From Candidatus Latescibacterota bacterium (GTDB lineage: Bacteria; Latescibacterota; UBA2968; UBA8231): a stretch of DNA of 64,000 nucleotides. Each line of letters begins with the position of its first letter. Position 1 is the first letter of the stretch. The DNA is taken from positions 30,062 to 94,061 of the forward strand of contig JAJDUT010000135.1 of assembly GCA_022826515.1 (NCBI GenBank). Reading direction: 5' to 3'. The translations under genes were made by a program, and so were the position numbers. The notes under the pieces were generated by a model. It was given only the letters and a program-made list of their open reading frames with translations, was not told the origin of the DNA and ran no database searches. Below are positions 43,307 through 53,184 of the stretch, piece after piece.

Positions 43307-45463
43307 TTGCTAAGACGCTTGCCGACTCACTACCTAGACCACCTCGCCGGGCGCGATCAGGCCCTTTTAGCCCCGCCAGGTACCCAGCAGCTAACCATGC
43401 GTGCGTTTTGGGTAGGATCGTTCCTCAGCTTTTTCCTAGCCGTCGGCGCTCCATACGGCAACATGATCATACGCGGCTCCTATATGGCTTTGGACTTCAG
43501 TACACCAGGGGCCATTTTTTTGTTTTTAGTGCTCATCGGGCTGCTCAATGTGCTGTTCAAGGTCGCCGCTAACCCGTTGGGCGCAGTAGTATGGGCCTTG
43601 ATTTCGTGCGTACTCTACGGCTTCTACTATGGTTGGGTGGCCCCCCTAGACCCCTTTGCCCCAGGTTTTTTCTTCGCCACCTTCATCCTCGTCTCATCCC
43701 TGCTCAATATGGTATTGGTTTCTTTCGGGCGAAGTCTGGTCCTCAACCGGGCCGAGTTGATTCTCGTGTACGTCATGCTGTTGATCGTCTCGGCTCTCTG
43801 CACCATGGGCCTGAGCGAACAAATTCTGCCGATGATCACGGCGATTTTCTACTTTGCCTCGCCGGAAAACAAGTGGCAGGAAATACTCTTTCCCCATTTT
43901 TCCGCACGAGAAGTCCTAGTCAACGACGGGAGCGACAGCAAGACCTTTTACGAAGGGTTGGCACCCGGGGAGGCGATTCCCTACGCATCGTGGGTAGAGC
44001 CTTTGTGCTGGTGGGCGGTCTTTCTCTTGGCGCTATACGTGACCATGGTGTCGGTCGCGGTTATCGTCCGCCGACAGTGGATGGAGCGCGAGCGGCTGCC
44101 CTATCCGATCACGCAGGTGGGGCTGGCGATGGTGCGCGGCGAAGAGCGCGGGCTTAAGATCAATACTTTTTTTCGCCAGCCGGCCATGTGGCTTGGTTTT
44201 AGTCTGCCGATTTTTTTTGGCAGCTTGAAGGCTCTGCACCGCTACGACCCGGCTTTTCCGGTCTTTCCCCTGACTTTGTCGATATCCTTAGTGGGCAAGC
44301 AAACCTTGGAACTGACCGTCAGCTTTGCCATGGTCGGCTTTTCGTATTTCATCAATGCCAATATCGCGGCCGGCATTTGGTTTTTTCATCTGTTGGCCAA
44401 ATTTGAAAAGGAGATCTTTGCGCTTGCTGGCGTAACGTCCGAGCAGAAGGTAGTCTTCGGCGTGGCTGACGTTTCCCTGATGGCCTACCAAGGGGTCGGT
44501 GCCTTGCTGGCCATGGTCGGGATTGGCTTGTGGGTGGGGCGGGAACACTTTGGCAATGTGTGCAAAAAAGCCCTCGGCTTGGCACCAGAGGTGGAGGATG
44601 GGGATGAGATCATGTCCTATCGCTGGTCTTTCTTCGGCGCTGTAGGTGGGGTCTTGGTCATGTCGTGCTGGCTGTGGATCATGGGGACGCCGCTGTGGGT
44701 GGCGTTTGTTTTTGTCGCCTTGGCTTTGTGCATCTTCCTCGGCTTGACGCGGATTGTCGCCGAGGCCGGCTTAGCGGCCGTGCGCGCCCCGATGACGGCA
44801 CCCGACTTGGTGATTCTGGGGTTGGGGACCGACTTGGTGACGCGGACTGGGGTGTGGAATCTGTCGTTGGCCTATATGTGGGGCGCGGATGTGCGGGTGT
44901 TCGTCATGGCGACCTGCACCAACGCCCTCAAGCTAATCGAGGAAATGGAGCCGAGGCTGCGGCGGCTGGTGTTTTGGGCTATTATTCTCGCGCTCTTCAT
45001 CGGTGCTCTCGGTGCGTTTTGGATGATTTTCCACATGGCCTATAAGCACGGCGGCGTGAACCTCAATAGTTGGTTTTTCAAAGGTGCGCCTGAAACCGCG
45101 TACAACACCGCGTTCCGCAACATGGAGCCAGCGGGCGTACACTGGCCGGGGCTAGGCTTTTTGTCCGGCGGCGCGCTGGTGATGGGAGCGATGATGTGGG
45201 CGCGGCAGCGTCTGCCTTGGTGGCCCGTGCATCCCATCGGCTTTCCCATTGGAGCCAACGGCATGCTCAACTTCGTGTGGTTTAGCGTGTTCTTGGCTTG
45301 GTTTATTAAGAAAATGATCATGCGCTTCGGTGGAGTGGCCTTGTATCGCCGCAGTCAAATGTTTTTTTTGGGGCTGATCTGCGGGCAGGTTTCGTGTAAT
45401 GGAATTTGGTTGGTCATAGATTACTTCACAGGAAAAGTGGGGAACTCCATTTTTTGGGCATGA
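43307..45463 (+). CDS. DUF6785-type polytopic membrane transporter
   Basis: A 718-residue integral membrane protein with about 14 hydrophobic segments and large loops, of the DUF6785/DUF6784 group distantly related to oligopeptide (OPT) transporters. Recognisable stretches are MRAFWVGSFLSFFLAVGAPYG, LNRAELILVYVMLLIVSALC, RRQWMERERLPYPITQVGLA and the C-terminal LPWWPVHPIGFPIGA. The TTG at 43307 follows GGGAG with 6-base spacing; an upstream in-frame TTG (43283) and a downstream ATG (43397) are alternatives. The stop overlaps the next ATG (ATGA). The substrate is unproven. Confidence 0.82.
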   Translation: MLRRLPTHYLDHLAGRDQALLAPPGTQQLTMRAFWVGSFLSFFLAVGAPYGNMIIRGSYMALDFSTPGAIFLFLVLIGLLNVLFKVAANPLGAVVWALISCVLYGFYYGWVAPLDPFAPGFFFATFILVSSLLNMVLVSFGRSLVLNRAELILVYVMLLIVSALCTMGLSEQILPMITAIFYFASPENKWQEILFPHFSAREVLVNDGSDSKTFYEGLAPGEAIPYASWVEPLCWWAVFLLALYVTMVSVAVIVRRQWMERERLPYPITQVGLAMVRGEERGLKINTFFRQPAMWLGFSLPIFFGSLKALHRYDPAFPVFPLTLSISLVGKQTLELTVSFAMVGFSYFINANIAAGIWFFHLLAKFEKEIFALAGVTSEQKVVFGVADVSLMAYQGVGALLAMVGIGLWVGREHFGNVCKKALGLAPEVEDGDEIMSYRWSFFGAVGGVLVMSCWLWIMGTPLWVAFVFVALALCIFLGLTRIVAEAGLAAVRAPMTAPDLVILGLGTDLVTRTGVWNLSLAYMWGADVRVFVMATCTNALKLIEEMEPRLRRLVFWAIILALFIGALGAFWMIFHMAYKHGGVNLNSWFFKGAPETAYNTAFRNMEPAGVHWPGLGFLSGGALVMGAMMWARQRLPWWPVHPIGFPIGANGMLNFVWFSVFLAWFIKKMIMRFGGVALYRRSQMFFLGLICGQVSCNGIWLVIDYFTGKVGNSIFWA

Positions 45464-48400
45464 GGCACTCGGCTTACTACATCATCTGCGCCCTCGTGCT
45501 GACCGCAAACAGCGGTTGGGCGCGCGAAGACGGAGTGCGTGAAACCGTCGCTTATCTGTCGTCGCTCGGCTCTAGGGTGAGTGGCTATCCTGGGGCGGCT
45601 AAGGCTGCGGATTACGTCGAGCAGCGCCTGCACGAGATCGGGTTTGCAGAGGTTGTGCGCGAACCCTTCTCGGTCACTGTGCCCATTGACCAAGGGGGTG
45701 AGTTGCTCCTCACAGATAGCGGGGAGCGCTATGGCCTCTACAGCCTGTGGCCGAACTTAGTCCGCACCTCGACTCTGCCCGAGTACGCGGGCGAGATGAT
45801 CTACGGCGGGGACGGGGAGTGGAAGGAGTACGCGGGTCTCGAACTCGACGGCCGGGTGGTGCTGCTGGAGTTCAATAGCTGGAACCGCTGGTTACAGGCC
45901 GCTTCGCTGGGCGCGCGCGCCATCGTCTTTATCGAGCCGGAGGAGACCACGCGCGGTCAAGCTGCGGCCAAGTACTCCACCGCACCGCTGGACATTCCGC
46001 GTTTTTGGATTGCAAGGGAGGCCGGGCTGCGGCTAAAAGAGCGGTTGCTCCAGCAGCCAACTTCCGTAGTGCTCAAGGGGCGGATGGACTGGCAGCGCGA
46101 AACGGCCTGGAATATCTGGGTCCGGCTCCCCGGTACCGATCCAGCGCTGGCCGACGAAACTATTGTCATCGAAAGCTACTACGACGGCATGTCGGTGGTT
46201 CCCGCCTTGGCTCCGGCAGCCGAAGCGACCAGCGGCATTGCTGCGTTGCTGGCGCTGGCTGAGCATCTGGTGCGTCACCCGCCGCGCCGGCCGGTCGTGT
46301 TAGTGGCCACGGGTGCACATTTCCAAGCTCAGCAGGGGATTGTCCACTTCCTCGAGCGCCACGCCCGCCTCCATCCCTACTACGCCGAGCGGATGGAAGA
46401 GCCGCTCAAGCCCAAGCTCTTCATCTGCATTGACCTGACGAGTCAATCCGACGGGCTGGGGATTTGGAACAATACCTTTAGCTACGACCTCAAGCGGTTC
46501 TTCGTGCCTTTTGGCCGGCGTTTTACGGCCTATGCCGAGGAGGAGTCCGCTCGGCTGGGCTTGGCGCAGGAGCGGCCGCTGGCCAATGGGATCAGCCCGA
46601 TTCGCGGTATGGACTGGTCAACCTTCGTGCCGGGCGGGGTCTCGGTCAGTGGAGAGCAGGCTCTGACCGCTGGGATCATCTCGCTGTCGTTTGTGACCGT
46701 CAACGACGCCCGCTATATCGTCGATACTCCGTTCGATACGCCAGAGCGGATGAATATCGACAATCTGGCCCGCCAAAGCCGCCTGCTCAACGCCATGCTG
46801 GCGCGGGCGGTAAACGACGAGGACCTGTTTGCCGATCTCGAAGACTTTGGCCCGGTGCTCAAGGACAAATTGCGCTCCCTGCGGGTCAAGGTCCGCTCGT
46901 TTCCGCGCCGCAGTCAAGTGCCGGACCGTCCGATTGCCGACGCCATTGTCGTGGTGGATCCTCGGTTCAAAGCGCACAAGGGAATCCGCACAGCGCAGTA
47001 CCATCTCACGGATGGCCAAGGCGTCGCCGATATCGCCGGCTTGCGGACTGGGGCCTATCCAGTGGCGGCCTACCAAGTTAATCCAGCGACCGGAGAGATC
47101 GTCTATGCGCCCGACCTTTCGGAACGGGCGCAAAAGTTCAGCGGCGGGGTCGTGAACGAATGGATGATCGACAGCAAAATTCGCTGGAATACCAACGAAA
47201 AGATCATCGTCGTCTTTCCCACCATTTCGCGATCCTTCTACAGCATGATTGACCCGCGCTATCTCCGTTCGTTCAAGGGGATCAAGATCGTTGACCAAAG
47301 CGGGGTGGCCCCTCAGCAGTTCGGGCTGGCACGAGGGTTGGGCGAGGGCGAAGCCGTCGGCGTGGTCTTTGGCCCGCTGGACGCGGCCGAGGATGACGGC
47401 GTCAAGATGATCATCGACAACCGCATGCTCTTGCTCAACAGCGAGGGATACGAAGACGAAGATCAGGCGCGGGGACGGGGCTACGTGCTCAGAGAGGACT
47501 CGCTGGTCCGTACGGGAATGCTGGCTGTCGAGGACATGTGGCAGCTCAATGAGGCGCGGCTGCACACCTTGCGCGAGCACGCGATTGAAAATCAACGCTT
47601 GGCCCGGTTGCACCAGCGCGGCAAGAGCTTGATCGAAGAGGCGCGGGAGGCCGAAGAGGCGAGGGATTGGGAGCGCTATGTCGAGCACGTCCGGGCCGCG
47701 CTGGGGGTGACGTCCCGCGCGTACCCCGAAGTGCTGCAGACGCTCAACGACGTCATCAGCGGGATGGTGTTTTTTCTCGCCTTGGTTATCCCGACGGCCT
47801 TCTTAGGCGAGCGGTTGCTGTTTGCCGCATCGGATATTCGCAAGCAGCTAGCCGGGTTTGGGGGATTGTTGCTCTTGATTTGGATTGCTATCTCCCAGGT
47901 TCACCCGGCCTTTGCCATCGCCCATCCAATGGTAATTTTGCTGGCCTTTGCGATCATGGCGATGGCGGCCTTTGTCATGGCCATGATCAGTTCCCGCTTC
48001 AACCACTACATGAAAGCCTACCAGGCGCGGGAAGCTCACGTCCACGAGACCGATATCAGCCGCGCCAGCGCCAGCTACGCGGCTTTTATGCTCGGCATTT
48101 CCAATATGCGGCGGCGCAAGCTGCGTACCGGGCTGACCTTGCTGACCTTGGTCCTGCTCACCTTTACGGTGCTCTCGTTCACCTCGTTCAATACTCAGAT
48201 CCGCTACATGGCCTTTGCGATGGACCACGAGGGTACCTACGAAGGAGTGCTGATCCGCGACCGCAATTGGAATGTGCTGAACCGCCCGACGCTCGACTAC
48301 GCTCGCTCCCACTTTGCCACCGAGGGAGTGGTCGTGCCTCGGAATTGGTATGTCGCCTTTGACGACGAGCAGAAAAAGTACATCGAGGTCTTCGGCGATA

Positions 48401-49863
48401 CTTCGGTAGTACGGGCGACCGGGATGCTGGGGCTGATGCCGGAGGAAGTGCGCGTCACTGGCATAGACCAAGCGCTGGTGGGGGGGAGCTTCTTCACACG
48501 CGAGGACGAGTCGTCCTGCCTGATGGCCGAGGGCATGGCCGAGGTATTGGGAATAGGGCCGGCGGAACTGGGCACGGCGACGGTGCGGGTGTTTGGTCGA
48601 GATTTGGTGGTGCGGGGCGTGTTCGATTCCGACCTCTTTGAGGATATTCGCGACCTCGACGACGAACCGCTGACGCCGGCGGATTTCCAGATGTCGAGTG
48701 CCCAAGCCCTAGGGCCGGTGACCGAGGACAAGATGAGCATCGCCGTAGATGAATCCGCGCTCGATATTCGTCCGTTCATTCATCTAGAGGCCGACAACGT
48801 GTTGGTCCTGCCCTATGGAACGCTGCGGGAGGCCGGGGGGATGCTGCGCTCGGTGGCGGTGCGGATGGAGGATGGAGCACACACACAGGAAATGGTCGAG
48901 GATTTTCTTCTACGGCTGGCCATTACGCTCTTTGTCGGCCTGCAGGAGCCGGGCGAATCCGCCGTTAAGGTATTTTCCTACACCTCGATTGGGTCTCCCG
49001 ACGTCGAGGGGTTAGGGGACTTGGTGGTACCAATGTTTATCGCGGCGCTGATTGTGCTCAATGCGATGATGGGGGCCGTTTATGAGCGCTTCCGCGAGAT
49101 CGGCATTTATTCGTCGGTGGGATTGGCCCCCCTACACATCGCCCTGCTTTTCGTGGCCGAGGCCTGTGTCTATGCGATTATTGGCGTTACCTTGGGCTAT
49201 ATTCTCGGCCAGAGTTTGGGCAAAGCACTCCTCGCGTTGGATTTGCTACAGGGCATAAGCCTCAACTACTCGTCGATGGCGGCGATTTCCTCGGCCCTGC
49301 TCGTGATGGCCGTAGTCTTGCTTTCGACTATCTATCCGGCTAGGATCGCGGCTCGCACGGCTGTGCCCGATACGGTCCGGCGCTGGACGCCGCCGGCCCC
49401 TGATGGGGACCGCTGGGAAATGGAGTTTCCCTTTATGGTCAGCGAGGGGGAAGTGCGGGGCTTGTGCGGCTTTTTGGCCGGGTACTTCAGTGCCTATAGC
49501 GAGGAGTCCATCGGCGACTTCTACGCCGAGAAGGTTCAGTTGGTTGAGGAAGCCGGCGAGCGCGGGCCGGAATACGCGGTGCAGCTTTTGCTGTGGCTGG
49601 CACCGTTCGACATGGGAGTGAGCCAGTTTATGCAGCTCGAATTTTTGCCCACCGAAGTCAAATCCGTATATACAGTAGAAATTTACATTCAGCGGATCAG
49701 CGGTCAGGACACCTTCTGGCAGCGGGTCAACCACCGCTTTATCAATGGGTTGCGGAAAGAGTTCCTGCTCTGGCACACCTTGGCCACAGAGTCCAAGGCC
49801 CACCACCGCGGAGTCGCCGAGCAGATGTTGGCCGAGTCCGCAGAAGTTGAGCAAGTGGAATGA
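45460..49863 (+). CDS. Pseudo-M28 peptidase fused to FtsX/MacB-type permease
   Basis: A 1467-residue fusion. Signal peptide (IICALVLTANSGWA). An M28/PA-like region covers ~25-480 (TVAYLSSLGSRVSGYPGAAK; PA-domain part AASLGARAIVFIEP). The zinc sites of M28 are degraded: the usual GAHxD is ESYYDGM, the DNxSG bridge is EATSG and the Glu-Glu segment is AHFQAQQG. After a coiled-coil stretch (~730-755) come membrane helices (~765-850), then an FtsX core (MRRRKLRTGLTLLTLVLL ~882, MacB-like periplasmic part, and NAMMGAVYERFREIGIYSS ~1195 in the last TM set). Both ends overlap their neighbours by ATGA. Likely a substrate-binding or mechanical export component; no ABC ATPase is nearby. Confidence 0.78.
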   Translation: MRHSAYYIICALVLTANSGWAREDGVRETVAYLSSLGSRVSGYPGAAKAADYVEQRLHEIGFAEVVREPFSVTVPIDQGGELLLTDSGERYGLYSLWPNLVRTSTLPEYAGEMIYGGDGEWKEYAGLELDGRVVLLEFNSWNRWLQAASLGARAIVFIEPEETTRGQAAAKYSTAPLDIPRFWIAREAGLRLKERLLQQPTSVVLKGRMDWQRETAWNIWVRLPGTDPALADETIVIESYYDGMSVVPALAPAAEATSGIAALLALAEHLVRHPPRRPVVLVATGAHFQAQQGIVHFLERHARLHPYYAERMEEPLKPKLFICIDLTSQSDGLGIWNNTFSYDLKRFFVPFGRRFTAYAEEESARLGLAQERPLANGISPIRGMDWSTFVPGGVSVSGEQALTAGIISLSFVTVNDARYIVDTPFDTPERMNIDNLARQSRLLNAMLARAVNDEDLFADLEDFGPVLKDKLRSLRVKVRSFPRRSQVPDRPIADAIVVVDPRFKAHKGIRTAQYHLTDGQGVADIAGLRTGAYPVAAYQVNPATGEIVYAPDLSERAQKFSGGVVNEWMIDSKIRWNTNEKIIVVFPTISRSFYSMIDPRYLRSFKGIKIVDQSGVAPQQFGLARGLGEGEAVGVVFGPLDAAEDDGVKMIIDNRMLLLNSEGYEDEDQARGRGYVLREDSLVRTGMLAVEDMWQLNEARLHTLREHAIENQRLARLHQRGKSLIEEAREAEEARDWERYVEHVRAALGVTSRAYPEVLQTLNDVISGMVFFLALVIPTAFLGERLLFAASDIRKQLAGFGGLLLLIWIAISQVHPAFAIAHPMVILLAFAIMAMAAFVMAMISSRFNHYMKAYQAREAHVHETDISRASASYAAFMLGISNMRRRKLRTGLTLLTLVLLTFTVLSFTSFNTQIRYMAFAMDHEGTYEGVLIRDRNWNVLNRPTLDYARSHFATEGVVVPRNWYVAFDDEQKKYIEVFGDTSVVRATGMLGLMPEEVRVTGIDQALVGGSFFTREDESSCLMAEGMAEVLGIGPAELGTATVRVFGRDLVVRGVFDSDLFEDIRDLDDEPLTPADFQMSSAQALGPVTEDKMSIAVDESALDIRPFIHLEADNVLVLPYGTLREAGGMLRSVAVRMEDGAHTQEMVEDFLLRLAITLFVGLQEPGESAVKVFSYTSIGSPDVEGLGDLVVPMFIAALIVLNAMMGAVYERFREIGIYSSVGLAPLHIALLFVAEACVYAIIGVTLGYILGQSLGKALLALDLLQGISLNYSSMAAISSALLVMAVVLLSTIYPARIAARTAVPDTVRRWTPPAPDGDRWEMEFPFMVSEGEVRGLCGFLAGYFSAYSEESIGDFYAEKVQLVEEAGERGPEYAVQLLLWLAPFDMGVSQFMQLEFLPTEVKSVYTVEIYIQRISGQDTFWQRVNHRFINGLRKEFLLWHTLATESKAHHRGVAEQMLAESAEVEQVE

Positions 49864-52800
49864 TGGAAGCGTTTTTTCAAAGACTGTCTGCGTCTTTTCA
49901 GCAGCTATTTGATCGCAAAGAAAAAAAGGAGCGCCAGTGGGCCGAGGTCAATGAGTACCGCGACTTGCTCCAAGCCCCCGACCGCTTTGAGGAGGGCTTT
50001 ACGAGCCGTACCATAATCGGTGTGCTCTTCATCTCGCTGATTATGACCCCGGGCGAGATGTTTCTCGGGCTGTACGCGGGTATCGATATAATCGTGGCGG
50101 CGCAATGGGTGACGGTGATTCTCTTTTTAGAGGTCTCGAAGCGATCATTTGCCGCGCTCAGGCGCCAAGAGATTTACCTGTTAGTGTACGTCTCCGGTGC
50201 CTTGATCGCCGGCGGAGAGGGCGCGTTCCACGGCTTGCTCTGGCGTCAGTACTTTGTGACCTCGGCCGAAGCCGAGCTATTCGGGATAGCGCACCGCTTG
50301 CCGTCGTGGTGGGTGCCCGCGCCCGATTCGGAGGCCATTGCCGAGCGCACCTTTATTCACCGCGACTGGTTGATTCCGATCCTGCTGTTGGTGGTCGGGA
50401 CGATCATGAGCCGCATCGCTTGGTTTACGACCGGCTACATGCTCTTCCGGCTTACTTCCGACCGCGAGCAATTGCCCTTTCCCACCGCACCCATGTCGGC
50501 GTTGAGCGCCATGGCACTGGCCGAGGATTCGGGTGCCGAGCGAGAGACGTGGAAGTGGCCAGTGTTCAGCATTGGCGCGGTTATCGGTTCGTCATTCGGG
50601 GTCATATATGTAGGGGTCCCGGTCATTACCGAGCTCTGGGGTTCCAAAGTGGAGATCTTGCCGATTCCCTTCTGGGAGTTGAGTCCCTATTTCGGCAATA
50701 TCATACAGGCTGCGCCGCTGGGGATCTCCACGAGTTTGGGGGCAGTATTCGCCGGGTTGTTCATGCCCTTCTGGGGGGTGATCGGCTCCTTTGCCGGGGT
50801 GATGCTACACACAGCCATCAGTCCCTTTCTCTACGCATGGGGCTATCTGCCGCGCTGGGAACTCGGCATGCACACCATTCAAACTACCATCGTCACTGGA
50901 ATCGACTTTTGGCGCGCCTTTTCCATTGGCATTACCATCGCGGTCACCATCGTCAGCTTTCATCAGCTTTTTTCCATTGGCCGAGAAAAGAAGGCCGAAT
51001 TGCGGGAGAAGCTCCGGCTCGAAGGGGCCGACCAGTCGGGGATGTGCAAGCACTCGGACTGCCACCGCCCGGCCGAAGTGAGAGGGTACTGCTTAAAACA
51101 CCTAGGCCGCGGCGATTTCAATATGTGGGTTTGCGCTTCGCTGTTTTGCGTAGCGGCGATCTATCCGATCGTGTTGGCCAAGACCTTGTTTCCCACCTTG
51201 GTCAGCACCGGCCTGTTGGTGCTTTTCGTGCTCATCGCCTTTGTCTGGGCGCCGATCATGTCCTTTGTCAGCGCCCGGCTCGACGGTTTGGTTGGCCGAA
51301 ACATTTCGATTCCCTATGTCGAAGACGCCATCCGCTTTATGACCGGCTTTCGCGGGGTCGAAATCTGGTTAGTGCCCTTTCCGACCCGCAACTTTGGCGG
51401 AAATGCTGAGGGGTTTAGGGTAGTAGAGCTGACCGGGATGAGGTTTACCAGTCTGCTCAAAGCCGAGCTCTTTATGTTGCCCATCGTCTTAGGGGTCAGT
51501 CTGATGTACTGGAACTTCCTCTGGCGCTTGGGTCCCATTCCCTCGGAGAGCTACCCATACGCGCAAGTCTATTGGCCGCTGGAGGCCTTTGACCGAGCGC
51601 TCGCCTTCTCTGGCACGATGTACAACAAAACGTGGCGCGCCGGAGAGGAGTTGGAAGGGGATATTGTGCCCAATGGCCAAGTCGTGTGGAGCCCGCCCAA
51701 TTTGGAGGACGGCCGTTGGTGGTACTGGCGGGGGAGGATCACTAGGGATTTAGAGGTGCCCGATCCGGTAAAGCGAGACTATGAACCTTGGTCGCAGACA
51801 GGCTACTTCTACACGGACTTCAGCGGCGGGGACGCACCGCCGCCGCCTGAGGCCGCCCAAAGGATCGACGCCGAGGCGGGTGCTCCGTCGGATGGCCCCC
51901 AGCTACTTTGGCCCCCCAACGGCATGGCGATTGCCACGCCGAACCCCAACTTCCGGGCTGCGATCAATTTGGCTCCGGGCGATTCGGTTGACTTCTACTT
52001 TGAAGTGGATCGCCTGCCCAGCTTTGACGGCGAGGCTTTGCAACGATCCTCGGATATGCCCTTGCTCTTTGAGGTTCTGTGGCAGGACATGCGCTTTACC
52101 GGCAACCGCAAGGACGACGACGGCGACCTCAATATCGCGGCTCTCGTCGAGCGTGTGGAGCCGGAGGGGTTAGGAGGCCAGCTTGGACTGGCCGATGGCG
52201 ACCGCCTCCGGGCGATAAACGGCGTCGAACTCCGCGTCCCACAATGGGATACTGAGCGGATTGATCGGTATTTTACCCAGGGAGCGGACTCGGTGTTTGC
52301 CGCTTGGGAACGGGATGAGAAGACCATGCGTCGAGCCGTGGTGCGCCGGCCGGGGGAAGCACTGGGACTTGAGTTTGCGGCGGACACGTCATTCGTCGAG
52401 AGTTGGACCGAATATGACGCGGTGCGCGTTGCCACCGTGGCCGGGGAGGGATTGGGCCACCGCTTGGGCTTGCAAGCCGGCGACTACCTTATGACGATCA
52501 ACGGCCAAAGCATTGAGCATAATACATGGCGCAGCGAGGAGGTCGTTGCCGCCTTTGCTGCGGTTGTGGAGGAGACCGCGACTACGGTGCTAGTCGAGTG
52601 GGAGCGGGATGGAGACCGGCTTCAAGGTTTGGTGGCCGATGCGTCGTCTCTTCCCCTAGGCTTGACCTATCGGGAGGGGGCCATCGAGGGCATTGACGAA
52701 GAGCTGGTCAACAACCGCGACGACGATGGCGACGGCCTGATCGACGAGGATACGCACCATCCCCTCGGCGGTAGGAAGTGGCCCATCATCATCGGCGCAG

Positions 52801-53087
52801 CTAGCTTCGGCTTGGTGGCGTACTTTGCTCTGACCTTTTTGGGAATGCCGATCTTTATGATCTTTGGATACGTCCAAAGCGTCAACGGCATTCCGCATTT
52901 TCTTATTCCACAAGTCATTGGTGCCTTGCTGGCTAGGCACTACTTCTGGAAGCGGTACGGCAAGCAGCAATGGCGGCAATACGCCATGGTCTTGAGCGTG
53001 GGCTTTGGGGTTGGTATGGCCCTGATCGGCATGTTCAGCGCGGCTTTGTCGATTATCAACAAGGCCGTCTCTTCTCTGGCCTATTGA
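49860..53087 (+). CDS. DUF6785-like membrane protein with zinc knuckle, two PDZ domains and Ca-type motif
   Basis: A 1075-residue polytopic protein. The N-terminal two thirds share the layout of the first gene in the operon (FLEVSKRSFAALRRQEIYLL; LTSDREQLPFPTAPMSALSA). A loop near 395-414 holds C-x4-C-x9-C-x2-H (CKHSDCHRPAEVRGYCLKH). Between late helices sits a ~350-residue extramembrane insert with two PDZ-like domains (GLGGQLGLADGDRLRAINGVE ~770 and GLGHRLGLQAGDYLMTINGQS ~862) and an acidic NNRDDDGDGLIDED motif (~951), before the final helices. The ATG overlaps the FtsX gene's stop. The last ~10 codons are duplicated 1.69 kb downstream. Confidence 0.8.
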   Translation: MMEAFFQRLSASFQQLFDRKEKKERQWAEVNEYRDLLQAPDRFEEGFTSRTIIGVLFISLIMTPGEMFLGLYAGIDIIVAAQWVTVILFLEVSKRSFAALRRQEIYLLVYVSGALIAGGEGAFHGLLWRQYFVTSAEAELFGIAHRLPSWWVPAPDSEAIAERTFIHRDWLIPILLLVVGTIMSRIAWFTTGYMLFRLTSDREQLPFPTAPMSALSAMALAEDSGAERETWKWPVFSIGAVIGSSFGVIYVGVPVITELWGSKVEILPIPFWELSPYFGNIIQAAPLGISTSLGAVFAGLFMPFWGVIGSFAGVMLHTAISPFLYAWGYLPRWELGMHTIQTTIVTGIDFWRAFSIGITIAVTIVSFHQLFSIGREKKAELREKLRLEGADQSGMCKHSDCHRPAEVRGYCLKHLGRGDFNMWVCASLFCVAAIYPIVLAKTLFPTLVSTGLLVLFVLIAFVWAPIMSFVSARLDGLVGRNISIPYVEDAIRFMTGFRGVEIWLVPFPTRNFGGNAEGFRVVELTGMRFTSLLKAELFMLPIVLGVSLMYWNFLWRLGPIPSESYPYAQVYWPLEAFDRALAFSGTMYNKTWRAGEELEGDIVPNGQVVWSPPNLEDGRWWYWRGRITRDLEVPDPVKRDYEPWSQTGYFYTDFSGGDAPPPPEAAQRIDAEAGAPSDGPQLLWPPNGMAIATPNPNFRAAINLAPGDSVDFYFEVDRLPSFDGEALQRSSDMPLLFEVLWQDMRFTGNRKDDDGDLNIAALVERVEPEGLGGQLGLADGDRLRAINGVELRVPQWDTERIDRYFTQGADSVFAAWERDEKTMRRAVVRRPGEALGLEFAADTSFVESWTEYDAVRVATVAGEGLGHRLGLQAGDYLMTINGQSIEHNTWRSEEVVAAFAAVVEETATTVLVEWERDGDRLQGLVADASSLPLGLTYREGAIEGIDEELVNNRDDDGDGLIDEDTHHPLGGRKWPIIIGAASFGLVAYFALTFLGMPIFMIFGYVQSVNGIPHFLIPQVIGALLARHYFWKRYGKQQWRQYAMVLSVGFGVGMALIGMFSAALSIINKAVSSLAY

Positions 53088-53134
53088 GGGGGTGGATAAG
53101 GTCTATTAGCCCTTGTATCTCCGCCATTTATGGA
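53061..53134 (+). repeat. Direct repeat, copy 1 (end of PDZ-transporter gene)
   Basis: These 74 bases, covering the last codons, the stop and ~45 bases up to ATGGA, align without gaps to 54751-54824, with 61 identical positions. Copy 1 retains the functional gene end (KAVSSLAY stop). Confidence 0.8.
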
Positions 53135-53184
53135 ACAAACGCTTGGCCGGATAGGGGAAACGTTAGTTGAAGAGGTCGTACAAG

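Noticed and set aside
46618..47688. 356-codon minus-strand frame within the M28/FtsX gene
   Set aside because: Antisense shadow of a long coding region; no ribosome site and no recognisable motif.
50105..51409. 434-codon plus-strand frame inside the PDZ-transporter gene
   Set aside because: Shadow frame with Arg/His-rich composition and no motifs; the overlapping frame has membrane helices and a zinc knuckle.
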